From a virus, in IMG/VR virus record IMGVR_UViG_3300040810_000656, positions 32,993 through 96,992 of that record: a DNA stretch of 64,000 nt; one strand, 5' to 3'. The notes beneath the pieces are model-generated. The model worked only from the letters and a program-made list of their open reading frames with translations. It was not told the origin of the DNA and did no database searches. The position numbers and the translations under genes were made by a program. Positions 55,350-62,547 of the stretch are shown here, piece after piece; the stretch's first letter is position 1, and each line of letters begins with the position of its first letter.

Positions 55350-56332
55350 TACTGTTGTGCCACTTCTCCTCCTGCACGGGTAATTAGTGCAGCGAATACT
55401 CTTAGATCAATATCCTCACTAACATAGGCGGTTGAACCATCTGTTCTGGTTACATTCATGCCACCAGGATGCCACGAAAATGCTTCACCATTATTGGTCT
55501 TGTTCATAGGGTGGCCCATGTTTCTAGCAGCACCCTTATCGCCATTAGCATCAATAGGATGAAGCTTGAACGGACCAAGACTATCTGCCCAGCCAAGACA
55601 CTGATTAATAACGTCTGGAACAACCTGTGCTGGAGTACCCTTAACCCAAGTTGGCCTTGATGCACATTCTGCTATAAGAAAAGTCTTGCTTGTTCCATCT
55701 CTAAACTGACCCATAGTAGTAACACGATCTTTAATTAAAGCACCATCTGCCTCTGGCCCCTTATTAGCATATGGATCTGGATTAAGAACCTTATTCTTTA
55801 CACCAGTAAATACCTCATAATCCGTGCGACCAAAAGGTACACCAGTGTTTAGTGCTGGTGCTGTAGAGTCTGAATCTCTTGATGGTCCATCTGGAAAATT
55901 TGTCCATTCTGATCCATCATAAGAATTAGAAGGACACTGGAATACCTTTACTTGCTGTTGTGCAATAAAAAGATTTTGTCCTTCCCACCAATGTAAATTC
56001 TTATCATAATTATCTGCTAGTGCTGCCTCTTCCATGTACGGTAGAAGATCAACTCTCCATGATCGCTCTGTTCGTGCTTTATTATCAGCAGGAGCAATTG
56101 GAGTTACAGAAGGGTCAATAGTATCAATAGTCCAACATGCTGCTGGAAACTTTTGTGTACCATTTTCAATATTATGTGCAGCCAAACCAAATTGACGCAT
56201 ATTGCTCATGCAATTCGCTCGTCGTGCTGCTTCTCTTGCAGATTGCACTGCTGGCAATAGAAGACCAACGAGAACACCTATAATAGCAATAACAACCAGT
56301 AGTTCGACTAGGGTAAAGCCCTTCTTTTTCAT
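55349..56332 (-). CDS. DUF1559 prepilin-like protein (H-X9-DG)
   Basis: About 327 residues from ATG 56332 behind AAAGGA. The N-terminus is a type IV prepilin sequence (KKKGFTLVELLVVIAIIG then LLLPAVQSAREAARR), so PilD-type cleavage before the Phe is expected. The C-terminal HPGGMNVTRTDGSTAYVS is the H-X9-DG signature of the DUF1559 family. The globular domain lies between. This family is strongly expanded in Planctomycetota, where it forms surface fibres of unclear function. It has its own sigma70-type promoter and ends in a coupled microprotein. Confidence 0.92.
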   Translation of the reverse strand: MKKKGFTLVELLVVIAIIGVLVGLLLPAVQSAREAARRANCMSNMRQFGLAAHNIENGTQKFPAACWTIDTIDPSVTPIAPADNKARTERSWRVDLLPYMEEAALADNYDKNLHWWEGQNLFIAQQQVKVFQCPSNSYDGSEWTNFPDGPSRDSDSTAPALNTGVPFGRTDYEVFTGVKNKVLNPDPYANKGPEADGALIKDRVTTMGQFRDGTSKTFLIAECASRPTWVKGTPAQVVPDVINQCLGWADSLGPFKLHPIDANGDKGAARNMGHPMNKTNNGEAFSWHPGGMNVTRTDGSTAYVSEDIDLRVFAALITRAGGEVAQQ

Positions 56333-56376
56333 TTTAAAATCCTTTGTTAGTGTAAATACTTTAACCATTGAAACCT

Positions 56377-56404
56377 ATTATACCCATTTATCAATCTAGA
56401 TCAA
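56377..56404 (-). promoter_or_regulatory. Sigma70-type promoter of the pilin-like gene
   Basis: On the minus strand TTGATC (56404-56399), a 16-base spacer and TATAAT (56382-56377) lie about 45 bases before the ATG. The -35 matches four of six consensus bases and the -10 is perfect. It makes this gene an independent transcription unit. Confidence 0.65.
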
Positions 56405-56447
56405 TTGTTAAAACATGTTAGAATTGTGTTAGCGAGATTGCTCAGAA

Positions 56448-56654
56448 TTATTCCTCTGGATACCAAAAGCTACAATAAAGCTGTCCATCGTAACGATCTA
56501 TTTCTGATTGGGGATATCCTTCTTTAACTAACCAATCATACATTGTTCCTTCTTCTTTATTGGGATCATAAAGCTTAGGAAAACCATATCTGTGTCCGCT
56601 TGGAGGATCAACCATAATTGGACGATTACAAGCCTTATTTTCTTTGTTATCCAT
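56448..56654 (-). CDS. Small protein of unknown function
   Basis: About 68 residues from ATG 56654, which follows TGGAG at 6 bases (an ATG four codons upstream has none). It is Pro-, Tyr- and Asp-rich with CNRPIMVDPPSGHRYGFPK and ends YCSFWYPEE, a compact aromatic protein. It lies just beyond the pilin promoter region. No function was recognised. Confidence 0.45.
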   Translation of the reverse strand: MDNKENKACNRPIMVDPPSGHRYGFPKLYDPNKEEGTMYDWLVKEGYPQSEIDRYDGQLYCSFWYPEE

Positions 56655-56668
56655 CTGCTTCTCCATGT

Positions 56669-56887
56669 TTAATAGTGTTCTTCAGTCTCAAACAAGAACA
56701 TTTTATCAAAACACTCTCCACAAATACCACTAACTAAAATTTCTCTTTCAGTGGCAGTATTATTTGACAGAAGATCTTGAATAAGACCAGAACCACTTCT
56801 CCATGCTTGATATGCATCTAAATCAACAGAAATAACATAACAAGTTTTACATATTTTGCATTCTTTTGTAAGAGTCATAGTTTTCAT
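56669..56887 (-). CDS. Small zinc-finger-like protein
   Basis: A 72-residue protein with CKICKTC near the start (about residues 10-16) and CGECF near residue 56, making a zinc-ribbon-like set of four Cys, separated by an acidic helix (VDLDAYQAWRSGSGLIQDLL). Such small ribbons often modulate phage or host transcription. Its start overlaps or follows the small ORF at 57039. Confidence 0.5.
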   Translation of the reverse strand: MKTMTLTKECKICKTCYVISVDLDAYQAWRSGSGLIQDLLSNNTATEREILVSGICGECFDKMFLFETEEHY

Positions 56888-56904
56888 TCTGAATTATCCT
56901 GTTT

Positions 56905-57039
56905 TATTGCCTGCTTAATTTTCTTTTCCGCACTTTTTATGGCTTTAGACGCCACAGCAGCAACATCATAATTTTTCCTATATGCAGTTATAGAATCAAG
57001 CACACGCCAAGCTTCGTTCTTTGTCAAATGAATTTCCAT
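56905..57039 (-). CDS. Possible small ORF beginning MEIHLTKNEAWRVLDS
   Basis: ATG 57039 opens a helical, basic ORF (LTKNEAWRVLDSITAYRKNY then AAVASKAIK). In the sequence as read it stops at 56905; one more T in the run near 56935 would carry it to TGA 56885, overlapping the next ATG as in neighbouring genes and giving a more natural acidic end. Its extent is therefore uncertain. Confidence 0.35.
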
Positions 57040-57052
57040 AATATTTTAATCC

Positions 57053-57766
57053 TTAAAAAACATCTAGTAAGCTCCAGTTAACGTCTCTAGTGGCACGAAT
57101 ATTTTTGAGTATAAATTCTTTCATTTTATCTCCTTCTTTTGAGTTATTATACTCGGAATAAAGTTTATCAGACGATATAGATTTAAAAGATGGTATATTC
57201 CTGCCTATTGGGAAAAACGAATTTACTCTTATAAATGAGAGCCAAATAAATGTCTCTAGATCGTCATTGAGATCCCAGTATTCAGGCAATTTTTCTTTTA
57301 TGCACATAGCGAGTGCTGTAACATATATTTTAAATTCAAACATGCCAGCAACGGCATCTGTTTTTTCTAGTGATAGTCCACTAAAATTATCTCTAACAGC
57401 ACACATACCCCCGAGAAGATAACAGTTTAATTCTTCTAAAATATATAGAGGTTCATTATTCCAGTGACGAAGCTGGTCATTAAAATACAGTTTGTATCTT
57501 ATACCACGAAGATTTTTTGGAACATATTTAGAAACAGCCTCTATGGTAGTTTTGGGTTGGTTTATAATAACAGCTTGATTGTTCAAGAAATAAAATCCAT
57601 TGCTGCCTGGATATTTAGACCTTAATTCGCTGCTTATATAGTGAGAAGTTTCATGGACATTAGTATAGCGACTTTCACGAGTCTCTGGTTTTTTGGAATG
57701 AGCTATAACGTCTTCATACACAGAATTATAATCAAACTTATTAGACGTTTTATATTCTATAAACAT
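57053..57766 (-). CDS. HExxH protein, putative zinc metallopeptidase
   Basis: A 237-residue protein. YTNVHETSHYISSELR (about residues 35-50) contains HETSH, a zincin-like HExxH. About 75 residues later YILEELNCYLLGG could supply a third ligand Glu, as in gluzincins. The N-terminal part is short and the C-terminus helical, with no signal peptide, so it would act in the cytoplasm or be injected. The zincin reading depends on one motif; a chance HExxH in a phage protein cannot be excluded. Confidence 0.5.
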   Translation of the reverse strand: MFIEYKTSNKFDYNSVYEDVIAHSKKPETRESRYTNVHETSHYISSELRSKYPGSNGFYFLNNQAVIINQPKTTIEAVSKYVPKNLRGIRYKLYFNDQLRHWNNEPLYILEELNCYLLGGMCAVRDNFSGLSLEKTDAVAGMFEFKIYVTALAMCIKEKLPEYWDLNDDLETFIWLSFIRVNSFFPIGRNIPSFKSISSDKLYSEYNNSKEGDKMKEFILKNIRATRDVNWSLLDVF

Positions 57767-57774
57767 TGTGATTT

Positions 57775-57954
57775 CTATGGCTTGTGTTCAAGTTTTAATT
57801 GTTGTGAGGGCGGCGGATTGATTATATCTACAATCATTATTGACAAAGCTTTATTTTCTAGAGTGTTTGTTAGTTTGATTTCTTTATTGACAATTTTTTG
57901 GATCGTCTCACATATCTTACTACACTCTTGGTTATTGTCAAGTCTAATTATCAT
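57775..57954 (-). CDS. Small protein of unknown function
   Basis: About 59 residues from ATG 57954; the upstream ATG eight codons earlier lies inside the thyX gene. It has a short strand (MIIRLDNNQECSKIC), a helix IQKIVNKEIKLTNTL, a hydrophobic strand (ALSIMIVDII) and a Pro-rich end. It overlaps thyX by 11 bases and is probably coupled to it. No function was recognised. Confidence 0.4.
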   Translation of the reverse strand: MIIRLDNNQECSKICETIQKIVNKEIKLTNTLENKALSIMIVDIINPPPSQQLKLEHKP

Positions 57955-58579
57955 AAATTTTTTCTTCTTCCCACGCACTAAGCGTATGCTTAAAAGGCCG
58001 TCCTTCTATATTATGAACTAAAGCAAGCATTTCTTGAGCAATTTCTTTAATCTCTTTTTGAGCATGTTCAGAATTCCGCAGCTTCTGAAAGTTAGCAAAA
58101 CTCCTCATGTTAAAACTAACATCTGCTTGAATCTGGCTGTTATAAGTTTTAAAGAATCTTGCTGATTCTTTAGCCCTTTTTCTTCCAAGAGCATCTGTTA
58201 ATTCTTCTACACATTGATGATATAAAGTATTGCCTAGCTTGGTATATTCCTGTAGCTTATCTTGCCAATTAGAATTCCAATCTGCTGGTAGATAATATTT
58301 ATCCTCTTTTAGTTCTTTATAGCGGGCCGACTCAGCGTTAAGGGAGCTAATTCGATGTTTAAGTAGATGAATATGACTAGCAATATCGCAATCAACAAGA
58401 AAGTGAACCATTCCTTTTTCAAATGGGGTTTCATGACCGTTACTCCAGAGCATGTTAATAAGATTAGGAATCCGTTGTTTTTTTTCATCAGTTAAATCGC
58501 GGCTGGTGCTAGTCCATGCGGAACATGCTATAATTTCGTCAGACCCATAATATCCTAATAGTTTTACCGTATTCTTCAT
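57944..58579 (-). CDS. thyX: Flavin-dependent thymidylate synthase
   Basis: A 211-residue ThyX. The signature is KHRISSLNAESARY (about residues 74-87), the RHRxxSxNxxSxRY motif with Lys for the first Arg, and HETPFEKGMVHF (about 50-61) precedes it. The enzyme makes dTMP from dUMP with FAD and methylenetetrahydrofolate. It works with dUTPase, dCMP deaminase and ribonucleotide reductase to supply phage DNA synthesis. It overlaps the downstream and upstream genes by 4-11 bases. Confidence 0.93.
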   Translation of the reverse strand: MKNTVKLLGYYGSDEIIACSAWTSTSRDLTDEKKQRIPNLINMLWSNGHETPFEKGMVHFLVDCDIASHIHLLKHRISSLNAESARYKELKEDKYYLPADWNSNWQDKLQEYTKLGNTLYHQCVEELTDALGRKRAKESARFFKTYNSQIQADVSFNMRSFANFQKLRNSEHAQKEIKEIAQEMLALVHNIEGRPFKHTLSAWEEEKIYDN

Positions 58580-59964
58580 GTCTCACTTATGTCTCCGAGT
58601 ATTTCAACTTTTTCACCATAAACCGCAAGTTTGTCATCAATGTAATCTCTTACTTCTTTAAGATTTACCCATGTTCCTATTCCTGCTCCACCCGATGTAA
58701 TTGGATGAGAAAATACAAATCTATTTTTATAAAGGAAGCACTGTGGGCTACCACTATCACCAGGAATGGCATCCTTATACTTAGATCTAAATACTGGATG
58801 TTCTGGTACTACCACTATCACACGACTTGGCATTCTAGGATATGGTGTGATGAACGAAACAGCACTTACACACGCCCTATCACGCTGATCAAGCCACACT
58901 GTTGGTATGTTTTCCATCGGCAAGAAAGGAGATGGAGGACCGTAAACCGCTAATTGTGGGCATTGTTTCTCCCAATCTTTATTTAGAAATAATACTGGAT
59001 TAGCACCTTGTACTGGTTCTTTTAGCCTAACTAAAACTAAGTCTCCATAATTCACTAGACCTGCATCACGATGTTCTACAATGCCCTCTTGACCATTCCA
59101 GAATACAACCTTCTTACCAACTGGCGGCATGTAGTGGTAAGCATACATCATGTGTCTTGGACTAATGAGAATGCCACCCTGACTACTTCTAGTATGACAT
59201 GACATATCAATGCCGTCAAGCCAATTATCTGGATCATTAGCAATTCTGTCGTGGACACTGTTGAAGAATTCTTTTTCCCACTTGCTTGGTTCTACTGTTG
59301 GAACAGCCTGACCACCATCTAAAAGCTCCCAACCATAATCAATCAATTCCTGTCTCATGCCAGCATAATATGGACTATACTTAGAATCTCCCATATCTAC
59401 ATCTTGCATTGGAGCTGGAAGGGTTCCAGCTTGCATTTGATTCCATAGACTTTCAATAAATTGATCGTAGTATGCTTGCCTCATAGAGCATCCACCACTC
59501 ATAAAGTTTCTCATCGCATCTGGTGAACGTGCTGACGAAAAATCCCAAGACTGTGGACCATTACCACTGTAGTTCTTAGCACCCCAGAAACATTGACGAA
59601 AATCAGTTGTATTTGAAGTATCTAAACCATATAGACTAAAACGCATATTTTCACATGACTTAAACATAGCCGCCATGCTTCTGTTCTTAGAGTTATCCCA
59701 TTTTGGTGCATGGCTTAAATTCTTGCAACCAGAGAAAAACCCAGCATAATTAACCCAATCTCTTTCTGTTGGTAGGATTTCTATTGTTAAGTTAATATCA
59801 CTATTGAGAAAGAAGTTAACAAATTTCTGGTTTTTTGGTGCGTCAATAATTAGTTTTGTGCAGTCTTTTGATAAGTCACTTTGTTTAAAGTTTTCACCAA
59901 AACGATTTAGTGGTTCTTCATTTTTTTGAAAATACATTGTTGTTACTGATGATGTATACGGCAT
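58576..59964 (-). CDS. Trypsin-like serine peptidase with BspA-type N-terminus
   Basis: A 462-residue protein. Residues 60-160 have the BspA/DUF285 pattern: FSGCKNLSHAPKWDNSKN, MAAMFKSCENM and GLDTSNTTDFRQCFWGAKN, repeats used as surface-binding modules. From about 240 on it is an S1-type peptidase: GILISPRHMMYAYHYMP (His277 aligned with the AAHC His), NYGDLVLVRL (Asp308) and AIPGDSGSPQCF (Ser404). All three catalytic residues are present. There is no signal peptide, so it may be a virion-borne protease that cuts host surface or host proteins. Confidence 0.8.
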   Translation of the reverse strand: MPYTSSVTTMYFQKNEEPLNRFGENFKQSDLSKDCTKLIIDAPKNQKFVNFFLNSDINLTIEILPTERDWVNYAGFFSGCKNLSHAPKWDNSKNRSMAAMFKSCENMRFSLYGLDTSNTTDFRQCFWGAKNYSGNGPQSWDFSSARSPDAMRNFMSGGCSMRQAYYDQFIESLWNQMQAGTLPAPMQDVDMGDSKYSPYYAGMRQELIDYGWELLDGGQAVPTVEPSKWEKEFFNSVHDRIANDPDNWLDGIDMSCHTRSSQGGILISPRHMMYAYHYMPPVGKKVVFWNGQEGIVEHRDAGLVNYGDLVLVRLKEPVQGANPVLFLNKDWEKQCPQLAVYGPPSPFLPMENIPTVWLDQRDRACVSAVSFITPYPRMPSRVIVVVPEHPVFRSKYKDAIPGDSGSPQCFLYKNRFVFSHPITSGGAGIGTWVNLKEVRDYIDDKLAVYGEKVEILGDISET

Positions 59965-59997
59965 TGTCTATACTCCTATTTTGTATTGCTACAGGTA

Positions 59998-60414
59998 TTA
60001 CTCGCCAATAGGTTCTAGCTGTTCAAGAGTGGGGTAATCATATTCCCAAGGTTTCCAATTTATCTTTGTAATATATCCACGAACAACAACTCTCTCGTCA
60101 TCAGCAAAGTATTCATAATCTGCCATATATTGTTCATCACTAATCATGGCATCTTCAAGTATTTTAAAATTAGTAGCATGTGGTGGTAATCCAAGAAATA
60201 TTCTAGACCTTCCTATGTTTATTAGAAATTCCTTTACCTCATCATTATACTCAACAGGCCAAAATATATTTTTAATTGACTGCTGAACAATTGGAGCTTT
60301 ATTTCCCCAGTATGTAGAATGAGCAATAAAACCAATAGAAACACCCATGAAAACAAGAAGTAACTCGTAGAATATTGTTCTTGCTACTGTTTTAGTTATC
60401 AGTTTTTTGCTCAT
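59998..60414 (-). CDS. Small membrane-anchored protein
   Basis: A 138-residue protein with a membrane segment at residues 15-31 (FYELLLVFMGVSIGFIA) and a charged, mostly extracellular end (KILEDAMISDEQYMADYEYF then VVVRGYITKINWKPWEYDY). It overlaps the upstream gene by 23 bases. The mature part may bind the envelope. No family was recognised. Confidence 0.5.
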   Translation of the reverse strand: MSKKLITKTVARTIFYELLLVFMGVSIGFIAHSTYWGNKAPIVQQSIKNIFWPVEYNDEVKEFLINIGRSRIFLGLPPHATNFKILEDAMISDEQYMADYEYFADDERVVVRGYITKINWKPWEYDYPTLEQLEPIGE

Positions 60415-60703
60415 TATTTTCCTCTATAGAATCAATTAAAGATGTAGCCAGAATAAACATATATTGCTCGCACTGATTAGGGGTTAATTCGTATCCTTTT
60501 TCTGCAAAATTCATTCTTACTTTAAGCAAACCTTGTCTGTCTTGTTTGACTAATCTCCATAAGTAATCTGTGGTTTCAAGATCTGCTTCAGAGATCATGT
60601 TTAAATAATTTACATAAACTTTATATGCTAATTCTATTTCAATCGGCTCATAAAAAGAAAAAACCAACATTAATTCTAATTCTTCTTTAGGCGTAATTGA
60701 CAT
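60392..60703 (-). CDS. Small helical protein of unknown function
   Basis: A 103-residue acidic, helical protein (PKEELELMLVFSFYEPIEIE, then ELAYKVYVNYLNMISEADLE) followed by a helix that ends with the overlap into the membrane protein (NEQKTDN). It stands in the dCMP deaminase operon, 75 bases below its stop. No function was recognised. Confidence 0.4.
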   Translation of the reverse strand: MSITPKEELELMLVFSFYEPIEIELAYKVYVNYLNMISEADLETTDYLWRLVKQDRQGLLKVRMNFAEKGYELTPNQCEQYMFILATSLIDSIEENNEQKTDN

Positions 60704-60778
60704 GATGAATCCTCCTTAATATAATTTACACATTAGTCCTTATATGTATTTAGAAAAATGTGTGGTTATATTGGATTA

Positions 60779-61222
60779 CTAATATATCAATTTATATTCA
60801 ACGCATTCTACTCCAGCATCATTTAATAAAGATTTTGAGTCTTCCAAGTTGCTTTTCCATCTATTATCGACGCATTCAAAAGATACGACACGCTTAATTC
60901 CAGCTTGAATTACCATGCTTGTGCAGTTAGTGCATGGCAAGAATGGATAAGTGTAGACAGTACAGTCTTTTACAGAGCTATTGGCGGTGAGTATAGCATT
61001 TGTTTCAGCATGAATAATATACTTATACTTTTCATCTCTGTTATTTAGAATGTAATCATAATCCGGCACTTGAGCCGGAAGCCCATTGTAGCCAAGAGAT
61101 ACCACCTTTTTATTGCTGTCAACAATCACAGAACCAACTTTAGTGGATGGGTCTTTACTCCATTTGGAAACTAATTGGGCCATATCTAAAAATCTAATGT
61201 CCCATTTCATTCTATCGTTCAT
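60779..61222 (-). CDS. dCMP deaminase
   Basis: A 147-residue zinc deaminase. The active site is HAETNA (about residues 71-76) with PCTNCTSMVIQAG (about 94-106), giving the His, Glu and two Cys. The N-terminus DPSTKVGSVIVDSNKK is the usual phage/yeast dCMP deaminase pattern. It converts dCMP to dUMP for ThyX. The gene starts behind the conserved extended -10 promoter and after the hairpin that follows rIIB. Confidence 0.93.
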   Translation of the reverse strand: MNDRMKWDIRFLDMAQLVSKWSKDPSTKVGSVIVDSNKKVVSLGYNGLPAQVPDYDYILNNRDEKYKYIIHAETNAILTANSSVKDCTVYTYPFLPCTNCTSMVIQAGIKRVVSFECVDNRWKSNLEDSKSLLNDAGVECVEYKLIY

Positions 61223-61243
61223 TTGCTTGGCCTTTCTGCTTTT

Positions 61244-61270
61244 ATCACTCGTACTATATCAGGCTAGACA
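61244..61270 (-). promoter_or_regulatory. Conserved extended -10 promoter, copy 2
   Basis: TGTCTAGCCTGATATAGTACGAGTGAT on the minus strand, 22 of 27 bases or more identical with the element at 47785. TGATATAGT is an extended -10. The 5' part (TGTCTAGCC) is also the 3' arm of the hairpin just upstream. It drives the dCMP deaminase gene. Confidence 0.65.
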
Positions 61271-61306
61271 ACCTACTCCCCGCGATTGAGGAATAGGTTA
61301 TCTAGC
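61263..61306 (-). terminator. Long hairpin after rIIB
   Basis: GCTAGACAACCTACTCC (61263-61279) pairs with GGAATAGGTTATCTAGC (61290-61306) around an 11-base loop. Two mismatches on the plus strand become G-U pairs on the minus-strand RNA, so the full 17-bp stem is favoured in that direction. There is no T-tract. It lies 6 bases after the rIIB stop and overlaps the promoter of the next gene. Confidence 0.65.
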
Positions 61307-61311
61307 ATAGA

Positions 61312-62145
61312 TTATATATTATTATAATGACACTTTTCACAGCGGTCATCACAGAAGTCTTCATCTCCTTCGTGCTGACACCAGCAATCCGGCTCGCCAC
61401 AGTCCTCATAGTAGTCGTCCACAACCGCAGGCAGTAGATCGCCATCATACTCGCCAACTACTTCATAGCCACAGCACCGTACCTTCTGGTGAGCAGAATC
61501 AAGCGGTACGCTGACAACATCGGCAGGATGAACCTTACAGATAATAACCTTATCTCCAGGGCCACCGTATGACTTCACATAGTCAATTGCACCAACGTGA
61601 AGACCATGTGAGCATCCTACATCGCAGTTATCATCTACGCGACGACGAGAAACACGGGGAGATTCACCAACAGCATTGTTAATTGTACCAGAATACTTAT
61701 CCATAAAGTCTGGAGTAACAGCCTTGTATGCCAGGAAATAACCATCTGGAGTGATAGGTAGAAACTTATGCTGTAGGAAAGTATAAAGCTCATTGATAGC
61801 TCGATTAGATGGATTCTCATATAGCTTTTGCAGAAAATTAAGCATTGGCTTTACTTCAAATCCTTCTTTGAGCATCTCAACAATACGATTGGTAATAACA
61901 TCGTGAATCACTTCAGTTTCACCATCAACATCGTATGTCAACACGCCTTCGGCAAACTTGAAATTTCCCGCTGACCAATCTTCGATAGTTGTTCCAACTT
62001 CAAAAAGTCTTAGAAATTCAACTTGATCATCTGATCGAAGACAGTCTACAAGACCCATATATTCAGCGTGAGTACTGTCAAACTGATGAGCCTTGTTGTC
62101 AATGATAACGGTATACTGGTTCTTAGCGTCCTTAATGAAATTCAT
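61312..62145 (-). CDS. rIIB: rIIB-like protein
   Basis: About 277 residues from ATG 62145 behind AAGGAG. The family core is visible: FLPITPDGYFLAYKAVTPDF, KYSGTINNAVGESPRVSRRR, CSHGLHVGAIDYVKSYGGPG, then KVHPADVVSVPLD. T4 rIIB acts with rIIA at the inner membrane to exclude or resist other phages and prevent premature lysis. This version has a C-terminal Cys- and acid-rich tail of about 40 residues (CGEPDCWCQHEGDEDFC then DDRCEKCHY) not found in T4 rIIB. rIIA lies just upstream on the same strand. Confidence 0.85.
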   Translation of the reverse strand: MNFIKDAKNQYTVIIDNKAHQFDSTHAEYMGLVDCLRSDDQVEFLRLFEVGTTIEDWSAGNFKFAEGVLTYDVDGETEVIHDVITNRIVEMLKEGFEVKPMLNFLQKLYENPSNRAINELYTFLQHKFLPITPDGYFLAYKAVTPDFMDKYSGTINNAVGESPRVSRRRVDDNCDVGCSHGLHVGAIDYVKSYGGPGDKVIICKVHPADVVSVPLDSAHQKVRCCGYEVVGEYDGDLLPAVVDDYYEDCGEPDCWCQHEGDEDFCDDRCEKCHYNNI

Positions 62146-62158
62146 TCGTCTTTTCTCC

Positions 62159-62485
62159 TTATAGATATTTAGTATCAAACTTACGCACAGGATTGCTCAT
62201 ATCTTCAAACTTACCATTATTATAAACTACATGGAAGCTTTTGTCAATAGAATATTTTTCATAAAGACAATGCTCGGCTTCTCTGGCACACCATATATTA
62301 ATTCTGAAATGATTATCCCACAGATGAATAGCCTCAGTTTTATAGTGGAAAGGAACATAACCAACCCAATCATCAACTTCATGTGGAGGAATCGTTTTTT
62401 CTGTACTTCTGCCACGATTTGGAGCTAGGTCTTCATTTCTATACTCTGAAGTTTCTTTTTTCTTGCTTATTCTTTTTTTCGCCAT
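62159..62485 (-). CDS. Small basic protein between rIIA and rIIB
   Basis: About 108 residues from ATG 62485 behind AAGGAG. A basic start (MAKKRISKKKE) precedes an aromatic, His- and Trp-containing domain (VDDWVGYVPFHYKTEAIHLW then IWCAREAEHCLY). It is inserted between rIIA and rIIB and has the perfect promoter at 62520 in front. It may be a regulator or a helper of the rII proteins; no family was recognised. Confidence 0.45.
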   Translation of the reverse strand: MAKKRISKKKETSEYRNEDLAPNRGRSTEKTIPPHEVDDWVGYVPFHYKTEAIHLWDNHFRINIWCAREAEHCLYEKYSIDKSFHVVYNNGKFEDMSNPVRKFDTKYL

Positions 62486-62519
62486 TATGTGTCTCCTTGA
62501 TTTTTTGATTACCCTGTAT

Positions 62520-62547
62520 ATTATACGGACCTGAATGGGCATGTCAA
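62520..62547 (-). promoter_or_regulatory. Perfect sigma70 promoter inside the rIIA stop
   Basis: On the minus strand TTGACA (62547-62542), a 16-base spacer and TATAAT (62525-62520) match the host sigma70 consensus at all twelve positions. It overlaps the last codons of rIIA, so rIIB and the small basic protein can be transcribed apart from rIIA. It predicts strong early expression. Confidence 0.9.

Noticed and set aside
52215-56332. The window as bacterial chromosome because of DUF1501 and DUF1559
   Set aside because: The density of phage replication genes, rIIA/rIIB, overlapping small genes, and lack of ribosomal or housekeeping genes on either side make a virus much more likely.
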